From RGIG3077 sp964490175 (GTDB taxonomy: Bacteria > Bacillota > Clostridia > Oscillospirales > Ruminococcaceae), in the NCBI GenBank assembly GCA_964490175.1, contig CAZBAI010000002.1, positions 1 through 64,000 of the forward strand: DNA of 64,000 bases. Reading direction: 5' to 3'. Positions 18,850 to 26,958 of the stretch are shown here, in pieces. The notes below the pieces were generated by a model that was given only the letters and a program-made list of their open reading frames with translations, made no database searches and had not been told where the DNA came from. Made by a program: the position numbers and the translations under genes. Within the stretch, counting starts at the first letter, position 1. Each line of letters opens with the position of its first letter.

Positions 18850-18895
18850 AATTTGCCGATTTTTAAAAGCGTACAATACAGCATATATAAATAAT

Positions 18896-18935
18896 AAGGA
18901 CAAAAGCGGTAATTTTTTCGCTTTTGTCCTTTTTG
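18896..18935 (+). terminator. terminator after folD
   Basis: AAGGACAAAAGCG (18896-18908) pairs perfectly with CGCTTTTGTCCTT (18919-18931), followed by T-rich sequence. On the minus strand it could also terminate the transcript coming from the small HAAS-like gene. Confidence 0.85.
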
Positions 18936-18991
18936 TGTATTTTGAAAGTGCAAACGTCGGGTGTTTATTTTCGCAAGGTGCCAATAAGTGC

Positions 18992-19339
18992 TTAAAGCCT
19001 ATTTATGAATGCGTTAAGAAAATCGCCGAATACGCCCGTGCCGACAAGCATTACAAACAGTATCAGCATAAGCAGCAATATTGTTATAATATGTTTCGGC
19101 GCTTTGGATTTTCGGGCACCGTCAACGCAAGATGTTTTAATATATCCGCATTGTTCGGCAATGCTTTCGGGCGTGCCGAATACGTCGTAAAGGTCGTTTT
19201 CATCGGCATTTTTGTGTTTTATTGCATAGCTGTTGACATTAAATTCAAGCCCGGCAAGCAATTGCTTTTTCTGCTGATAAGTATCGGGAATGAGCGATTC
19301 TACGGTTTTAAGATAATGCTTGATAATTCTTGCTTTCAT
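18992..19339 (-). CDS. small HAAS/DUF1700-like membrane protein
   Basis: A 115-residue protein with an N-terminal helical domain (residues 1-70), including IIKHYLKTVESLIP and DLYDVFGTPESIAEQCGY. That layout resembles the HAAS/DUF1700-type domains usually fused to membrane segments. One C-terminal membrane helix follows (about 83-105, IITILLLMLILFVMLVG). AAAGGA precedes the ATG at 19339. It lies 28 bp downstream of the CotH gene on the same strand. Many such proteins sit next to a PadR-type regulator, but none is seen here. Family assignment is tentative. Confidence 0.6.
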   Translation of the reverse strand: MKARIIKHYLKTVESLIPDTYQQKKQLLAGLEFNVNSYAIKHKNADENDLYDVFGTPESIAEQCGYIKTSCVDGARKSKAPKHIITILLLMLILFVMLVGTGVFGDFLNAFINRL

Positions 19340-19367
19340 AAAATTCCTTTAGTTTTGAAGCGGTATT

Positions 19368-22300
19368 TCATTTTGTATAGCTGACAGATACATCTGTTAT
19401 GTAATATGTTGTTTCGCTGTATCCGCAGTTGAAACAAATCGAAGCGTCAGTGCAGTCTTCATACATTGTAGCGGTGTAGGTATAGGTTTGCGCCTGTGTT
19501 CCGACATTTATTGTTTTTTGGAAAAACTGATTATAACTGCCGTAGTTTTGCTGCAATGTAACACGCATATTTGCCGCCTTGTCGGATTTTACGGTAAACT
19601 TGATTGTGTAGGTCTTTCCGCTTTCAAGCACCATTCCGTGGAACAAGCCTTGATTCTGCCAGTTGTTTTCGGGCAATGTTACGGTTTTGACTGTTATGGA
19701 ATTGAGCGAATTAACAGTCATTTCGCCATCGCCGTTCGGATTGTAGTGACGCCACTTGCCAACCTTGCCGACAAGCTCGAAATTATAGCTTAGTTCGCAG
19801 ATTGTGAGATTTTTGATGACATATGTGCCTGCGCCGTCGCCGTAGTTTACACAGAATTTCCAGTCCGAAGCGGTAGTTCCCGATGATACAAATTCATATG
19901 TATAGGTTTGCAGATTCGAGGTTAAAGCAATTCCGCTCTTGGAAAAAGCGTTCGGATATGAGCCGTTTTCGTTATGGTTAATGCAAACTGAGAGCGGCAC
20001 GCTTGTTGAACACGAAGCTTCAAAGCTCACACGGTATGATTTGCCTTTTGTGAGAGTAAAGCTTTGCGATTGCGACTGTATATCCCAGCTGTTTGTGCAG
20101 CTTGAATATGTTGTCATTGTGAATGAGTTGTTTGCGGAAGATTTTGTGCCCGAGCCGCTTCCGTAATAAGACCAGCCTGAAGCCGTGCCTGCGATATTTG
20201 AGCCTTGTGTTATATTAAGCTCTTTGTCACAAAGCTTATCAAGATACAGCTTTGCATTGTTTTGGCGATATATAAAGAAATTTTTAAACGATGCGACTTC
20301 GCTTGCAAGTCCGCCCGTAGAAACCGGCGACCAGTTTACATAAAAGCGTGCGCCCGTAGCGTTAATCGCATCTTTGTAGAGTGCATAGTACTCATCGATT
20401 ATTTCGACAACATCATCCGGTGCGAAATATTCATTCATAACATCGGTATAATTATCGTAGAAAGTTTCTTTAAATTCATCGTTTTCAAGCAATTTCATAA
20501 ACAGCGGAACAAAGTTGTAATCGCCGGGAACATTATAAAGAGTGCCGAGCGTGTCATAACCCGAGCTTGTTGTTGTAGAACCGAAAAGGTTGGTTGAAAA
20601 CTCGGTATCAAACAACATAAATCGCCATTTTCCGTCTGCATATGCATTGGAAGCGTCAACATCGTTTGCTCTCCACATCATCCAATTGTTCATATAGTCG
20701 GTCGCCCAGTCGGCATTGCCGATATATGTTTCAATTGCAATATAATCCATAAAGCTTGCAATATCGATAACATCGCAAACTTTTTTGTAGTTTTCTTCAA
20801 GCGACATATCCGCACTTTCTGCCCAGCTTAAAAATTCCTCATATTCGTTTGCAATGTCAGCCGAGCCTTCGTCAAGCTCACCGTTTTTGATTGTTGTGAC
20901 GTTATCCTTGTCAACGCCGTAATGCGATTCGATATAATCGCTTTCAAGCCTTTCACGAATAAAGTAAAATCCCCAAAATTCACCGTCGATAAATACGATG
21001 CACGGCTGCGCACCCTGAAGTGCGACATTTGCTCCCTTGCAAAGTCCCTGTATTATCGCATCACGCATATGCGTATACATATTGTCGTTGCCGCTGTTGC
21101 GCAGTGTGATTTTGTCAAATTCATCGATAATGTTGCCGTATTCATCGGTTAATCCGTCGATGAACTCATACTTCATTTTTGATGTGCCGTATTGGCTTCG
21201 TGCGTAGAGCCTTATACTTTTTTGAGGGTTCGCACGTGACCAGTTGCCCGCAATGCGTGCGCCGACATCGCCTGTATAGGCAAGTGTGCCGTTTTCAAAA
21301 ACCTGAATGTTTACGGGTATTTCGGCTTCTTTGCCCTTTTTGTTGTAGTTGGTGGGGTTGGCAGTGCTTCCGTTATCATATTTAACGTATTGCGAGCTGT
21401 TTTTCCATTGATAATATCCGCTGCCGACCATGTAAATTCCGTTGTCACTGTCAAAGAAATTATAAGGATCGGTTGAAATCGATATTACTTTAAAGTCGGA
21501 ATAATACGAAGCGGTTTTGTTTATAAAATAACTGTTTGTAACGACCTTGCTGTATTTGCCGTCAGCCGATTTTGAAACGGCACGCACAACAATGCCTTTG
21601 TCAACATTGACCGAGGGCGCACTGTAACCGTTGTGAAGTGTAATGTCGGTAATGGCGCTGTAAACGTTGCTGTCGGATGTATTGTTGTATATTGAAATGC
21701 CCGATGTATACAGCTTGGCGGTTGATGATGTTGTCGGGTCGGAGCCGTCAAGAGTGTAATAGATCTCATTGCCGTTTGCATCGGAAAGCTCAAGCGAAAA
21801 CTGTGAATCGTAGAATCCGCCCTCGACAGAAAACATGGGCTTTTCGACAAGCTTTAAGTCGGTGGCGTTGTTGTTATCACCGCCCGGTGTGGGAGTTAAG
21901 TATGAGAAATTATCAGAGCCGTTTGCGAATCTGCCGTAGCAAACATCGGTTTCAAGCTCGGGCACGTCAACTGCGTCGATTTCACCGAATTGAGGGTGAG
22001 TGAGATAAATCGTTTCACCGCTTGCGCTGATTTTGAAATTTGCGTGATATTCACCGTTTACATCAACAGAAGCGTTGTCACAGCAAACGATGACATAACC
22101 GTTTGCGGGAATTATCGAATCTTCGGGGAATTTGAGCTTGTATTTGTTCTTTGTGCCGTCCGAAAGACCGATTCCGCTTAAATCAAGAGATATTTCATTT
22201 GGGTTATATATCTCAACCCAGTCGGGATAAGCGCCGGTTGAATCGGCATATGAGGTTTTGTTTGAAGAACAAACCTCGTTTATCACAAGATTCATGTAAT

Positions 22301-22589
22301 AATCACGCCAAAGAAGACTTCTTTTTACAATCAAAGCGTCTGTTATGTTGATTATTTCATCGCCGTTTGTATCTGCGCTTGAATACTGCTCAAAATTAAG
22401 CGCATTGTTGCGGTGTATGCTTTGATTTATAAGCGTAAGGTCGGCAAGCGACAAACAAGAATCGCAATCGGCGTCACCTGCAACTGCCGCCGAAGCATTA
22501 TAAGAATTTTGCGGCAAGCAGGGAAGTGCGCTTAAAACACAACCGAACGTTGCCATAGCCGTTAAAACCGAAATTATCCTGTTTTTCAT
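19368..22589 (-). CDS. secreted CotH-kinase protein with dockerin, lamin-tail and CBM-like domains
   Basis: A 1073-residue exported multidomain protein. Residues 1-36 are a signal peptide. A type I dockerin follows (about 38-95), with Ca-loop repeats beginning GDADCDSCLSLADL and DTNGDEIINITDAL. Next are a lamin-tail domain (about 97-240), a chitobiase-like Ig domain (about 245-350) and a CotH kinase domain (about 360-760). The last contains KSIRLYARSQYG, MRDAIIQGL and the acidic FDTEFS. Two beta-sandwich modules resembling carbohydrate-binding domains end the protein (about 800-930 and 940-1073). CotH proteins are protein kinases of spore coats and are common, unexplained, cellulosome-type components in ruminococci. 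The dockerin implies a cohesin-bearing scaffoldin elsewhere in the genome. Confidence 0.92.
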   Translation of the reverse strand: MKNRIISVLTAMATFGCVLSALPCLPQNSYNASAAVAGDADCDSCLSLADLTLINQSIHRNNALNFEQYSSADTNGDEIINITDALIVKRSLLWRDYYMNLVINEVCSSNKTSYADSTGAYPDWVEIYNPNEISLDLSGIGLSDGTKNKYKLKFPEDSIIPANGYVIVCCDNASVDVNGEYHANFKISASGETIYLTHPQFGEIDAVDVPELETDVCYGRFANGSDNFSYLTPTPGGDNNNATDLKLVEKPMFSVEGGFYDSQFSLELSDANGNEIYYTLDGSDPTTSSTAKLYTSGISIYNNTSDSNVYSAITDITLHNGYSAPSVNVDKGIVVRAVSKSADGKYSKVVTNSYFINKTASYYSDFKVISISTDPYNFFDSDNGIYMVGSGYYQWKNSSQYVKYDNGSTANPTNYNKKGKEAEIPVNIQVFENGTLAYTGDVGARIAGNWSRANPQKSIRLYARSQYGTSKMKYEFIDGLTDEYGNIIDEFDKITLRNSGNDNMYTHMRDAIIQGLCKGANVALQGAQPCIVFIDGEFWGFYFIRERLESDYIESHYGVDKDNVTTIKNGELDEGSADIANEYEEFLSWAESADMSLEENYKKVCDVIDIASFMDYIAIETYIGNADWATDYMNNWMMWRANDVDASNAYADGKWRFMLFDTEFSTNLFGSTTTSSGYDTLGTLYNVPGDYNFVPLFMKLLENDEFKETFYDNYTDVMNEYFAPDDVVEIIDEYYALYKDAINATGARFYVNWSPVSTGGLASEVASFKNFFIYRQNNAKLYLDKLCDKELNITQGSNIAGTASGWSYYGSGSGTKSSANNSFTMTTYSSCTNSWDIQSQSQSFTLTKGKSYRVSFEASCSTSVPLSVCINHNENGSYPNAFSKSGIALTSNLQTYTYEFVSSGTTASDWKFCVNYGDGAGTYVIKNLTICELSYNFELVGKVGKWRHYNPNGDGEMTVNSLNSITVKTVTLPENNWQNQGLFHGMVLESGKTYTIKFTVKSDKAANMRVTLQQNYGSYNQFFQKTINVGTQAQTYTYTATMYEDCTDASICFNCGYSETTYYITDVSVSYTK

Positions 22590-22631
22590 ATATAATCACA
22601 CCTTTAAGATTAAAATAAATATACTATCTAT

Positions 22632-22661
22632 ATTATAATAGATTTTTTTGTGCGATTTCAA
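22632..22661 (-). promoter_or_regulatory. promoter of the CotH gene
   Basis: Read on the minus strand: TTGAAA (22661-22656), an 18-bp spacer and TATAAT (22637-22632), about 45 bp before the ATG at 22589. The rest of the 330-bp divergent intergenic region holds the dehydrogenase promoter and AT-rich sequence with nothing else recognisable. Confidence 0.6.
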
Positions 22662-22781
22662 TAGATTTTTTCTTAATTTAACCGTAAAAACGTTTACAAT
22701 TTCAGTATTGTTTAAATTGCCGAATTTAGCTTTTGGATATTGTATATTATCACCAAGATGAGAACAGAGATTTTTAACGTC

Positions 22782-22810
22782 TTGAAATTTTATCGAAAAC
22801 AGGTTACAAT
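22782..22810 (+). promoter_or_regulatory. promoter of D-2-hydroxyacid dehydrogenase gene
   Basis: TTGAAA at 22782-22787, a 17-bp spacer and TACAAT at 22805-22810. Confidence 0.6.
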
Positions 22811-22918
22811 ATAGAAAAGATAATTTGCCGATTTAACTGACCGAATGTGCATAATATGCGATTTTTAGGGGCAGGATAAGGTCGGTACAGCGAATATTAA
22901 AGGGAGATTCGACAGTAT

Positions 22919-23935
22919 ATGAAAATTGCCTTTTTTGATGCAAAGCCTTATGATAAGCAGTCGTTTGACAGATACAGCGAAGCGTACAACGCAAAAATCA
23001 AATATTTTGAAACAAAGCTGAATGAAGATACCGCAGAGCTTGCTCAAGGCTATGATGCGGTTTGCGTATTTGTAAATGATACGGTAAATTCGACGGTTAT
23101 CGACAAGCTTTCGCACATCGGGGTCAAAGTGTTGGCACTGCGCTGTGCGGGTTTTAATAATGTTGATTTGGAGTATGCCAACGGCAGATTGCGTGTTTTG
23201 CGTGTGCCGGCTTATTCGCCCTACGCCGTTGCCGAACATACAATGGCACTGCTTTTAACGTCCATTCGGCGCATTCATAAGGCATATATTCGTTCACGTG
23301 ATTTTAATTTCAGCCTTGTCGGACTTACCGGATTTGACCTTCACGGAAAGAATATAGGCGTAATCGGCACTGGACGAATCGGCAGAGCCTTTATCGATAT
23401 ATGCAAAGGTTTCGGTATGAATGTTTTGGCGTATGACAAATATCCGTGCATTGAAATCGACAACGGCAGTTCTGTAAGATATGTACAGCTGACAGAGCTT
23501 TTTAAAAATTCCGATATAATTTCACTGCATTGTCCGCTTAATGATGAAACCTACCACATGATTGACGAAAACGCTTTGGAAATATGCAAAAAAGGCGTTG
23601 TTTTGCTTAACACGTCAAGGGGTGCGCTTGTAGATGCCGAAGCGGTTTTATCGGGCATAAAATCACGCAAAGTAGGCGCTGCCTGTCTTGATGTATATGA
23701 GGAGGAATCGGATTTGTTTTTTGAGGATAATTCCGGGCACATCATGCAAGATGACACACTTGCAAGGCTGATATCCATGCCGAATGTTATTGTCACTTCT
23801 CATCAGGCATTTCTTACAGAAGAAGCGCTTGAAAATATCGCCGAAACCACAATAAAAAATATTGCCGAGCTTTTTGAAACGGGTCGGTGCGCAAATGAAC
23901 TGTGCCGCAAGGGCGCTGCGATTCAAAATGCTTAA
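22919..23935 (+). CDS. D-lactate dehydrogenase family (2-hydroxyacid dehydrogenase)
   Basis: A 338-residue NAD-dependent D-2-hydroxyacid dehydrogenase, closest in pattern to fermentative D-lactate dehydrogenase (LdhA), which reduces pyruvate to D-lactate. The NAD motif is GVIGTGRIGRAF. The catalytic Arg lies in LLNTSRGALVDAEA, the Glu in the following LDVYEEESDLFFED stretch, and the His in VTSHQAFLTEEAL. The N-terminal start KIAFFDAKPYDKQSFDR is typical of LdhA. It has its own promoter; desulfoferrodoxin follows 61 bp later. Substrate could be another 2-keto acid. Confidence 0.92.
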   Translation: MKIAFFDAKPYDKQSFDRYSEAYNAKIKYFETKLNEDTAELAQGYDAVCVFVNDTVNSTVIDKLSHIGVKVLALRCAGFNNVDLEYANGRLRVLRVPAYSPYAVAEHTMALLLTSIRRIHKAYIRSRDFNFSLVGLTGFDLHGKNIGVIGTGRIGRAFIDICKGFGMNVLAYDKYPCIEIDNGSSVRYVQLTELFKNSDIISLHCPLNDETYHMIDENALEICKKGVVLLNTSRGALVDAEAVLSGIKSRKVGAACLDVYEEESDLFFEDNSGHIMQDDTLARLISMPNVIVTSHQAFLTEEALENIAETTIKNIAELFETGRCANELCRKGAAIQNA

Positions 23936-23996
23936 AGTTCTTTAAACGGCTATATTAAAGCTGTTTTAAATATATTTTATCAAAGGAGAAAATTTT

Positions 23997-24377
23997 ATGA
24001 GTAAAACGGAATTTTACATTTGCAGGCATTGCAAAAACATTGTAAGCATGATTCACAATGCAGGCGTGCCGATTGTATGCTGCGGTGAAAAAATGGAAAA
24101 GCTTTCGGCGGCATCGGTTGACGCAAGCCGTGAAAAGCACGTTCCCGTTGTGAAAATCGAGGGTGACAAGGTGATTGTCGATGTCGGTTCGGTATCTCAC
24201 CCGATGCAAAGCGAACACCATATTGCGTGGGTTTATTTGCAAACCGACTGCGGCGGTCAAATTAAATACCTCAAAACCGATTCCGACCCGATTGCAACTT
24301 TTGCGATTTTTGACGAAAATTTAGAGGCTGTTTATGCTTATTGCAATCTTCACGGACTGTGGATGAGCGAAATTTAG
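23997..24377 (+). CDS. dfx: desulfoferrodoxin (superoxide reductase, 2Fe type)
   Basis: A 126-residue desulfoferrodoxin that reduces superoxide to peroxide without releasing oxygen, as suits an anaerobe. The N-terminal desulforedoxin domain carries the four Cys of center I (CRHCKN and VCCGEKM). The catalytic center II ligands are His in EKHVPV, SHPM and EHHIAW plus Cys and His in AYCNLHGLW. AAAGGAG precedes the ATG. A nested hairpin terminator follows at 24432, making it the end of this unit. Confidence 0.96.
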   Translation: MSKTEFYICRHCKNIVSMIHNAGVPIVCCGEKMEKLSAASVDASREKHVPVVKIEGDKVIVDVGSVSHPMQSEHHIAWVYLQTDCGGQIKYLKTDSDPIATFAIFDENLEAVYAYCNLHGLWMSEI

Positions 24378-24431
24378 GACTTCAATCTGCAAAAAACACA
24401 TTTGCAAGAATGACTGATTCGACAAACAATG

Positions 24432-24471
24432 CACCTCCGAAAGTGTTTTACTTTATGAGGTGTATATTTTT
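24432..24471 (+). terminator. terminator after desulfoferrodoxin gene
   Basis: CACCTC (24432-24437) pairs with GAGGTG (24457-24462), enclosing an inner AAAGT/ACTTT stem. TATATTTTT follows. Confidence 0.7.
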
Positions 24472-24531
24472 AACAGCACACCGCCTTAGAGCTGAGAAAC
24501 GCATGAGTTAAGTTATTTTAATCGCTGTTTC

Positions 24532-24559
24532 TTGATTTTTTTCGCAAATATGCTATAAT
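24532..24559 (+). promoter_or_regulatory. promoter of ABC exporter gene
   Basis: TTGATT at 24532-24537, a 16-bp spacer and TATAAT at 24554-24559. Confidence 0.6.
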
Positions 24560-24604
24560 AGTATCATTAGATTGAATGCCGATGAGTTTTAAAGGGTGGT
24601 TTTT

Positions 24605-26359
24605 TTGGAAGAAAAAAAGAATTTTTTGTGGCTTTTTAAAAGGTTTTTGCCGTATTATAAAAAATATAGGCTGACAATGGCGCTAACTTTGTTTTGTGCG
24701 GCGCTGACGACCGTTTGCGAGCTTACCTTGCCGATGATTGTGCGTGAAATAACCAACGCCGCTACAAGCGACATTGCAGCCTTGACGGCACAGCTTATAT
24801 GGAAGTGCGGAATTTTTTATATTGTGCTGCGCCTAATCGATACGGCGGCAAATTTTTATTTAGCGTCAATCGGGCATATTATGGGCACGAAGATGGAAAC
24901 CGATATGCGCAAGGATATGTTCGACCATTTGCTCAAACTTTCGTTTTCTTATTATGATGATGCCAAGGTCGGCACGCTGATGTCACGCATTACAAACGAC
25001 CTTTTTGATGTGACCGAGTTTGCGCACCATTGCCCCGAACAGCTTTTTATTGCATTTTTGAAAATTTCGTGTTCGTTTATAATTTTGTGCACAATGAGCG
25101 TTAAGCTGACGCTGATTATTTTTTCGATAGTGCCGCCGATGATTGTCATTTTGGCGATATTTCAGTCAAAAATGAAGCAGGGATTTCGTGAATCGAGAAA
25201 ACAGGTCGGTTTGCTTAATTCGCAAATAGAGGACAGCCTTTTGGGAATTAGGGTGGTAAAATCCTTTGCACAAGAGCCTAACGAGCAGAAAAAGTTTGAC
25301 AAGGGCAACATTAAATATCTTGATATAAAGAAAAAAGTATATTTTATAATGGCTGGATTTCAATCCTCAACGAGGTTCTTTGACGGATTGATGTATATTG
25401 TCGTGGTGATAGCCGGCGGCTTGTTTTTGCTTGATAATCAAATCACTGCGCCGGATTATGTTGCGTATATGATGTTTGTGTCAACGTTTTTGAACTCGGT
25501 GCGAACCTTGATAAATTTCACCGAACAGTTTCAGCGAGGTATGACCGGTATCGAGCGTTTTGCCCAAATTATGGATATTAAGCCCGATATTGCCGATGCA
25601 GACGGCGCAAAACCTCTTGATGACGTAAAGGGTAACGTTACTTTTGAAAATGTTACATTTAAATATGAAAGCGCTTCAAGCGATGTTTTGACTCATTTAA
25701 ATCTTGATGTAAAAGCCGGCGAAAGTATTGCGCTTGTAGGTCCTTCGGGCGGCGGAAAAACCACATTGTGTTCGCTTATTCCGAGATTTTATGAAGCAAC
25801 AAGCGGCAAAATCCTCATTGACGGCGTTGATGTGGCAAGCGTGACGTTAAAATCATTGCGTGAAAATATCGGCGTTGTTGCGCAGGATGTTTACCTTTTT
25901 TCCGGCAGTATAAGAGAGAATATTGCCTATGGAAACAACGATGCGACCGATGAGGAAATCAAAAATGCCGCAATTCTTGCCGGTGCGCATGAATTTATAT
26001 CATCGCTTGAAAACGGGTATGATACATATGTCGGCGAGAGGGGAGTGAAGCTCTCCGGCGGGCAAAAACAGCGTATTTCAATCGCAAGGGTTTTTCTCAA
26101 AAATCCGCCGATACTCATTCTTGATGAGGCGACAAGTGCGCTTGATAACGAGAGTGAAAGGCTTGTTCAGCAGTCGCTTGAAAAGCTTGCAAAGGGCAGA
26201 ACTACATTTACGATTGCACACCGTTTGACTACAATACGCAATGCCGACAGGATTCTTGTTTTGACCGAAAACGGCATTGAAGAAAGCGGCACGCACGCAG
26301 AACTTATCGAAAGCGGCGGAATTTACAGCGAGCTTTATCGGCTTTATGCCGCAGTGTGA
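24605..26359 (+). CDS. ABC exporter, fused permease and ATPase
   Basis: A 584-residue half-transporter of the MsbA/LmrA/YfiB type. It has six membrane helices (residues about 20-310) and one ATPase domain: Walker A GPSGGGKTT, signature LSGGQKQR, Walker B ILILDEATSALD and the switch His in FTIAHRL. It must dimerise to work, either with itself or a partner, but no partner gene is adjacent. Substrate unknown, with lipid or drug export usual for the family. I prefer TTG at 24605, five bases after the AGGGTGG site; GTG at 24596 overlaps that site. Confidence 0.92.
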   Translation: MEEKKNFLWLFKRFLPYYKKYRLTMALTLFCAALTTVCELTLPMIVREITNAATSDIAALTAQLIWKCGIFYIVLRLIDTAANFYLASIGHIMGTKMETDMRKDMFDHLLKLSFSYYDDAKVGTLMSRITNDLFDVTEFAHHCPEQLFIAFLKISCSFIILCTMSVKLTLIIFSIVPPMIVILAIFQSKMKQGFRESRKQVGLLNSQIEDSLLGIRVVKSFAQEPNEQKKFDKGNIKYLDIKKKVYFIMAGFQSSTRFFDGLMYIVVVIAGGLFLLDNQITAPDYVAYMMFVSTFLNSVRTLINFTEQFQRGMTGIERFAQIMDIKPDIADADGAKPLDDVKGNVTFENVTFKYESASSDVLTHLNLDVKAGESIALVGPSGGGKTTLCSLIPRFYEATSGKILIDGVDVASVTLKSLRENIGVVAQDVYLFSGSIRENIAYGNNDATDEEIKNAAILAGAHEFISSLENGYDTYVGERGVKLSGGQKQRISIARVFLKNPPILILDEATSALDNESERLVQQSLEKLAKGRTTFTIAHRLTTIRNADRILVLTENGIEESGTHAELIESGGIYSELYRLYAAV

Positions 26360-26407
26360 TTCAATAAGCGGCTTGTTCCTTTATTGAAACTTCTTTTGAA
26401 ATTTTTC

Positions 26408-26436
26408 TTGACATACTCAAAAAAATATGCTATGAT
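26408..26436 (+). promoter_or_regulatory. promoter P1 upstream of DUF2325 gene
   Basis: TTGACA at 26408-26413, a 17-bp spacer and TATGAT at 26431-26436. The inverted repeat starting at 26443 covers the expected transcription start, the geometry of a repressor site. Confidence 0.8.
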
Positions 26437-26442
26437 TTATGC

Positions 26443-26460
26443 AGTTAGCTAATGCTAACT
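26443..26460 (+). promoter_or_regulatory. DtxR/IdeR-like operator, site 1
   Basis: AGTTAGC-TAAT-GCTAACT: perfect 7-bp arms, 6 nt after the -10. The core resembles the DtxR/IdeR iron box (GTTAGGCTAAC type). Related copies occur at 26520, 41266, 41570 and 41601, all next to DUF2325 or feo genes. Confidence 0.75.
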
Positions 26461-26479
26461 TGTTTCGACCGATATGGTG

Positions 26480-26512
26480 TGCTTATCAAAAATATTGATA
26501 AGCAAATTTTTT
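26480..26512 (+). terminator. terminator between P1 and DUF2325 gene
   Basis: TGCTTATCAA (26480-26489) pairs perfectly with TTGATAAGCA (26495-26504), then AA and six T. It would end P1 transcripts at about 70 nt unless read through. Confidence 0.75.
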
Positions 26513-26537
26513 ACAGTATAGTTAGCTTACGCTAACT
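26495..26537 (+). promoter_or_regulatory. possible second promoter with operator site 2
   Basis: TTGATA (26495-26500), a 16-bp spacer and TATAGT (26517-26522) form a plausible second promoter. The inverted repeat AGTTAGC-TTAC-GCTAACT (26520-26537, perfect 7-bp arms, 8 bp including the flanking T/A) overlaps its -10. It lies between the terminator and the ribosome site of the DUF2325 gene. Confidence 0.6.
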
Positions 26538-26555
26538 AAAAGAAGGAGAAATAAT

Positions 26556-26843
26556 ATGAGCGTGGTAATTGTAGGCGGAAATGAATGCATGGCAAGAAAA
26601 TATGTGGATATTTGTAACGAGTACCAATGCAGCGCAAAGGTTTTTTGCAAAATGCGTGATGGATTGAAGAATAAAGTCGGCAGTCCGGATTTGCTTGTGC
26701 TTTTTACAAACACAACCTCACACAAAATGGTAAAGTGCGCTTTGAGCGAAGTAAAAGGCACCGATGTGACGATTGCACGGTCGCACAGCAGCTCGGCATC
26801 GGCATTGCGGAATATTTTAACACAGCATTCAGCGGTTAAATAG
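26556..26843 (+). CDS. DUF2325 family protein
   Basis: A 95-residue small soluble protein matching DUF2325. It begins SVVIVGGNECMARKY and has a central TNTTSHKMVKCAL segment resembling the family's T..SH pattern. The family is of unknown function and is frequently found near ferrous iron transport genes. Here the link to iron is through shared operator sites with feoA and feoB rather than adjacency. AAGGAG precedes the ATG. No gene follows closely in an obvious operon; the next start is about 115 bp on. Confidence 0.8.
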   Translation: MSVVIVGGNECMARKYVDICNEYQCSAKVFCKMRDGLKNKVGSPDLLVLFTNTTSHKMVKCALSEVKGTDVTIARSHSSSASALRNILTQHSAVK

Positions 26844-26958
26844 TGTGCAAATTTAAATTAAATAAAAAATCGCAAATTATGCCGCTGTTGACTTTTGCGC
26901 GCTTTGATGATAAAATATTGTTGTGAGCAAAACGTTTTTTTGAAAAGGAAGTGGCACG

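Noticed and set aside
18818..19384. 188-codon plus-strand frame over the HAAS-like gene
   Set aside because: It starts inside folD, crosses a strong terminator and lacks a ribosome site. The minus-strand protein has a sensible domain plus membrane helix and a good AAAGGA site.
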